From contig JAQUEL010000097.1 of NCBI GenBank assembly GCA_028685295.1, positions 1-5,357 on the forward strand: a stretch of DNA of 5,357 nt, in the 5' to 3' direction. This document shows, piece by piece, positions 5,328 to 5,357 of the stretch. This DNA is from a bacterium (GTDB lineage: Bacteria; UBP13; UBA5359). The number at the start of each line of letters is the position of its first letter. The stretch's first letter is position 1. A program made the position numbers and the translations under genes. The notes below the pieces were generated by a model. It was given only the letters and a program-made list of their open reading frames with translations. It was not told the origin of the DNA and searched no databases.

Positions 5328-5357
5328 TTTATAACGTTTGATAATGAAAGTAGTGTA

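Noticed and set aside
5344-5357. ATG at 5344 as the start of a further gene
   Set aside because: Only four complete codons remain in the window and no ribosome binding site precedes it.
1-5357. tRNA/rRNA genes, CRISPR repeats, insertion sequences, riboswitches, intrinsic terminators
   Set aside because: I found no regularly spaced repeats, no transposase-like protein, no cloverleaf-like segment and no GC stem followed by a T-run in the intergenic stretches, which are all shorter than 100 bases.

Overview
The window looks like bacterial chromosomal DNA with roughly balanced base composition. Genes are tightly packed on the + strand and have purine-rich Shine-Dalgarno sequences (GGGAGG, GAGGGA). 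ATA (Ile) and AGA/AGG (Arg) codons are frequent. Together with the protein types, this suggests an anaerobic or thermophilic Bacillota-like bacterium or a deep-branching relative. That placement is a guess; nothing in the window is taxonomically diagnostic.

Layout: (1) the 3' end of a PfkB-family sugar/nucleoside kinase (1-298); (2) a complete Gfo/Idh/MocA-type NAD(P)-dependent oxidoreductase (283-1266), overlapping the kinase by 16 bases; (3) an 86-base gap with a small hairpin and a strong ribosome binding site; (4) a class-III PLP-dependent aminotransferase (1353-2765) of the subgroup that also contains amino-acid racemases/epimerases; (5) an M20-family zinc deacylase of the ArgE/DapE/YodQ type (2731-3990), overlapping the aminotransferase by 35 bases; (6) a short gap with a candidate promoter; (7) a polytopic membrane protein resembling GT-C/DUF2142-type glycosyltransferases (4055-5284); (8) a 73-base tail with another candidate promoter and no supported gene.

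The first four genes are most simply read as one catabolic or biosynthetic operon, with a sugar-type kinase, a sugar/polyol-type dehydrogenase, a PLP enzyme acting on an amine or amino acid, and a deacylase that releases an amine from an N-acyl or N-formyl compound. The aminotransferase and deacylase are translationally coupled and very likely act on the same pathway. The pairing recalls YodT/YodQ of the Bacillus kamA operon, but no other member of that operon is visible here. The substrate cannot be read from the sequence. The membrane protein probably belongs to a separate transcription unit.

The most unusual non-coding signal is a 17-bp inverted repeat (one bulged base) buried inside the deacylase gene at 2907-2948. 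No RNA gene, mobile element, CRISPR array or convincing intrinsic terminator was found.
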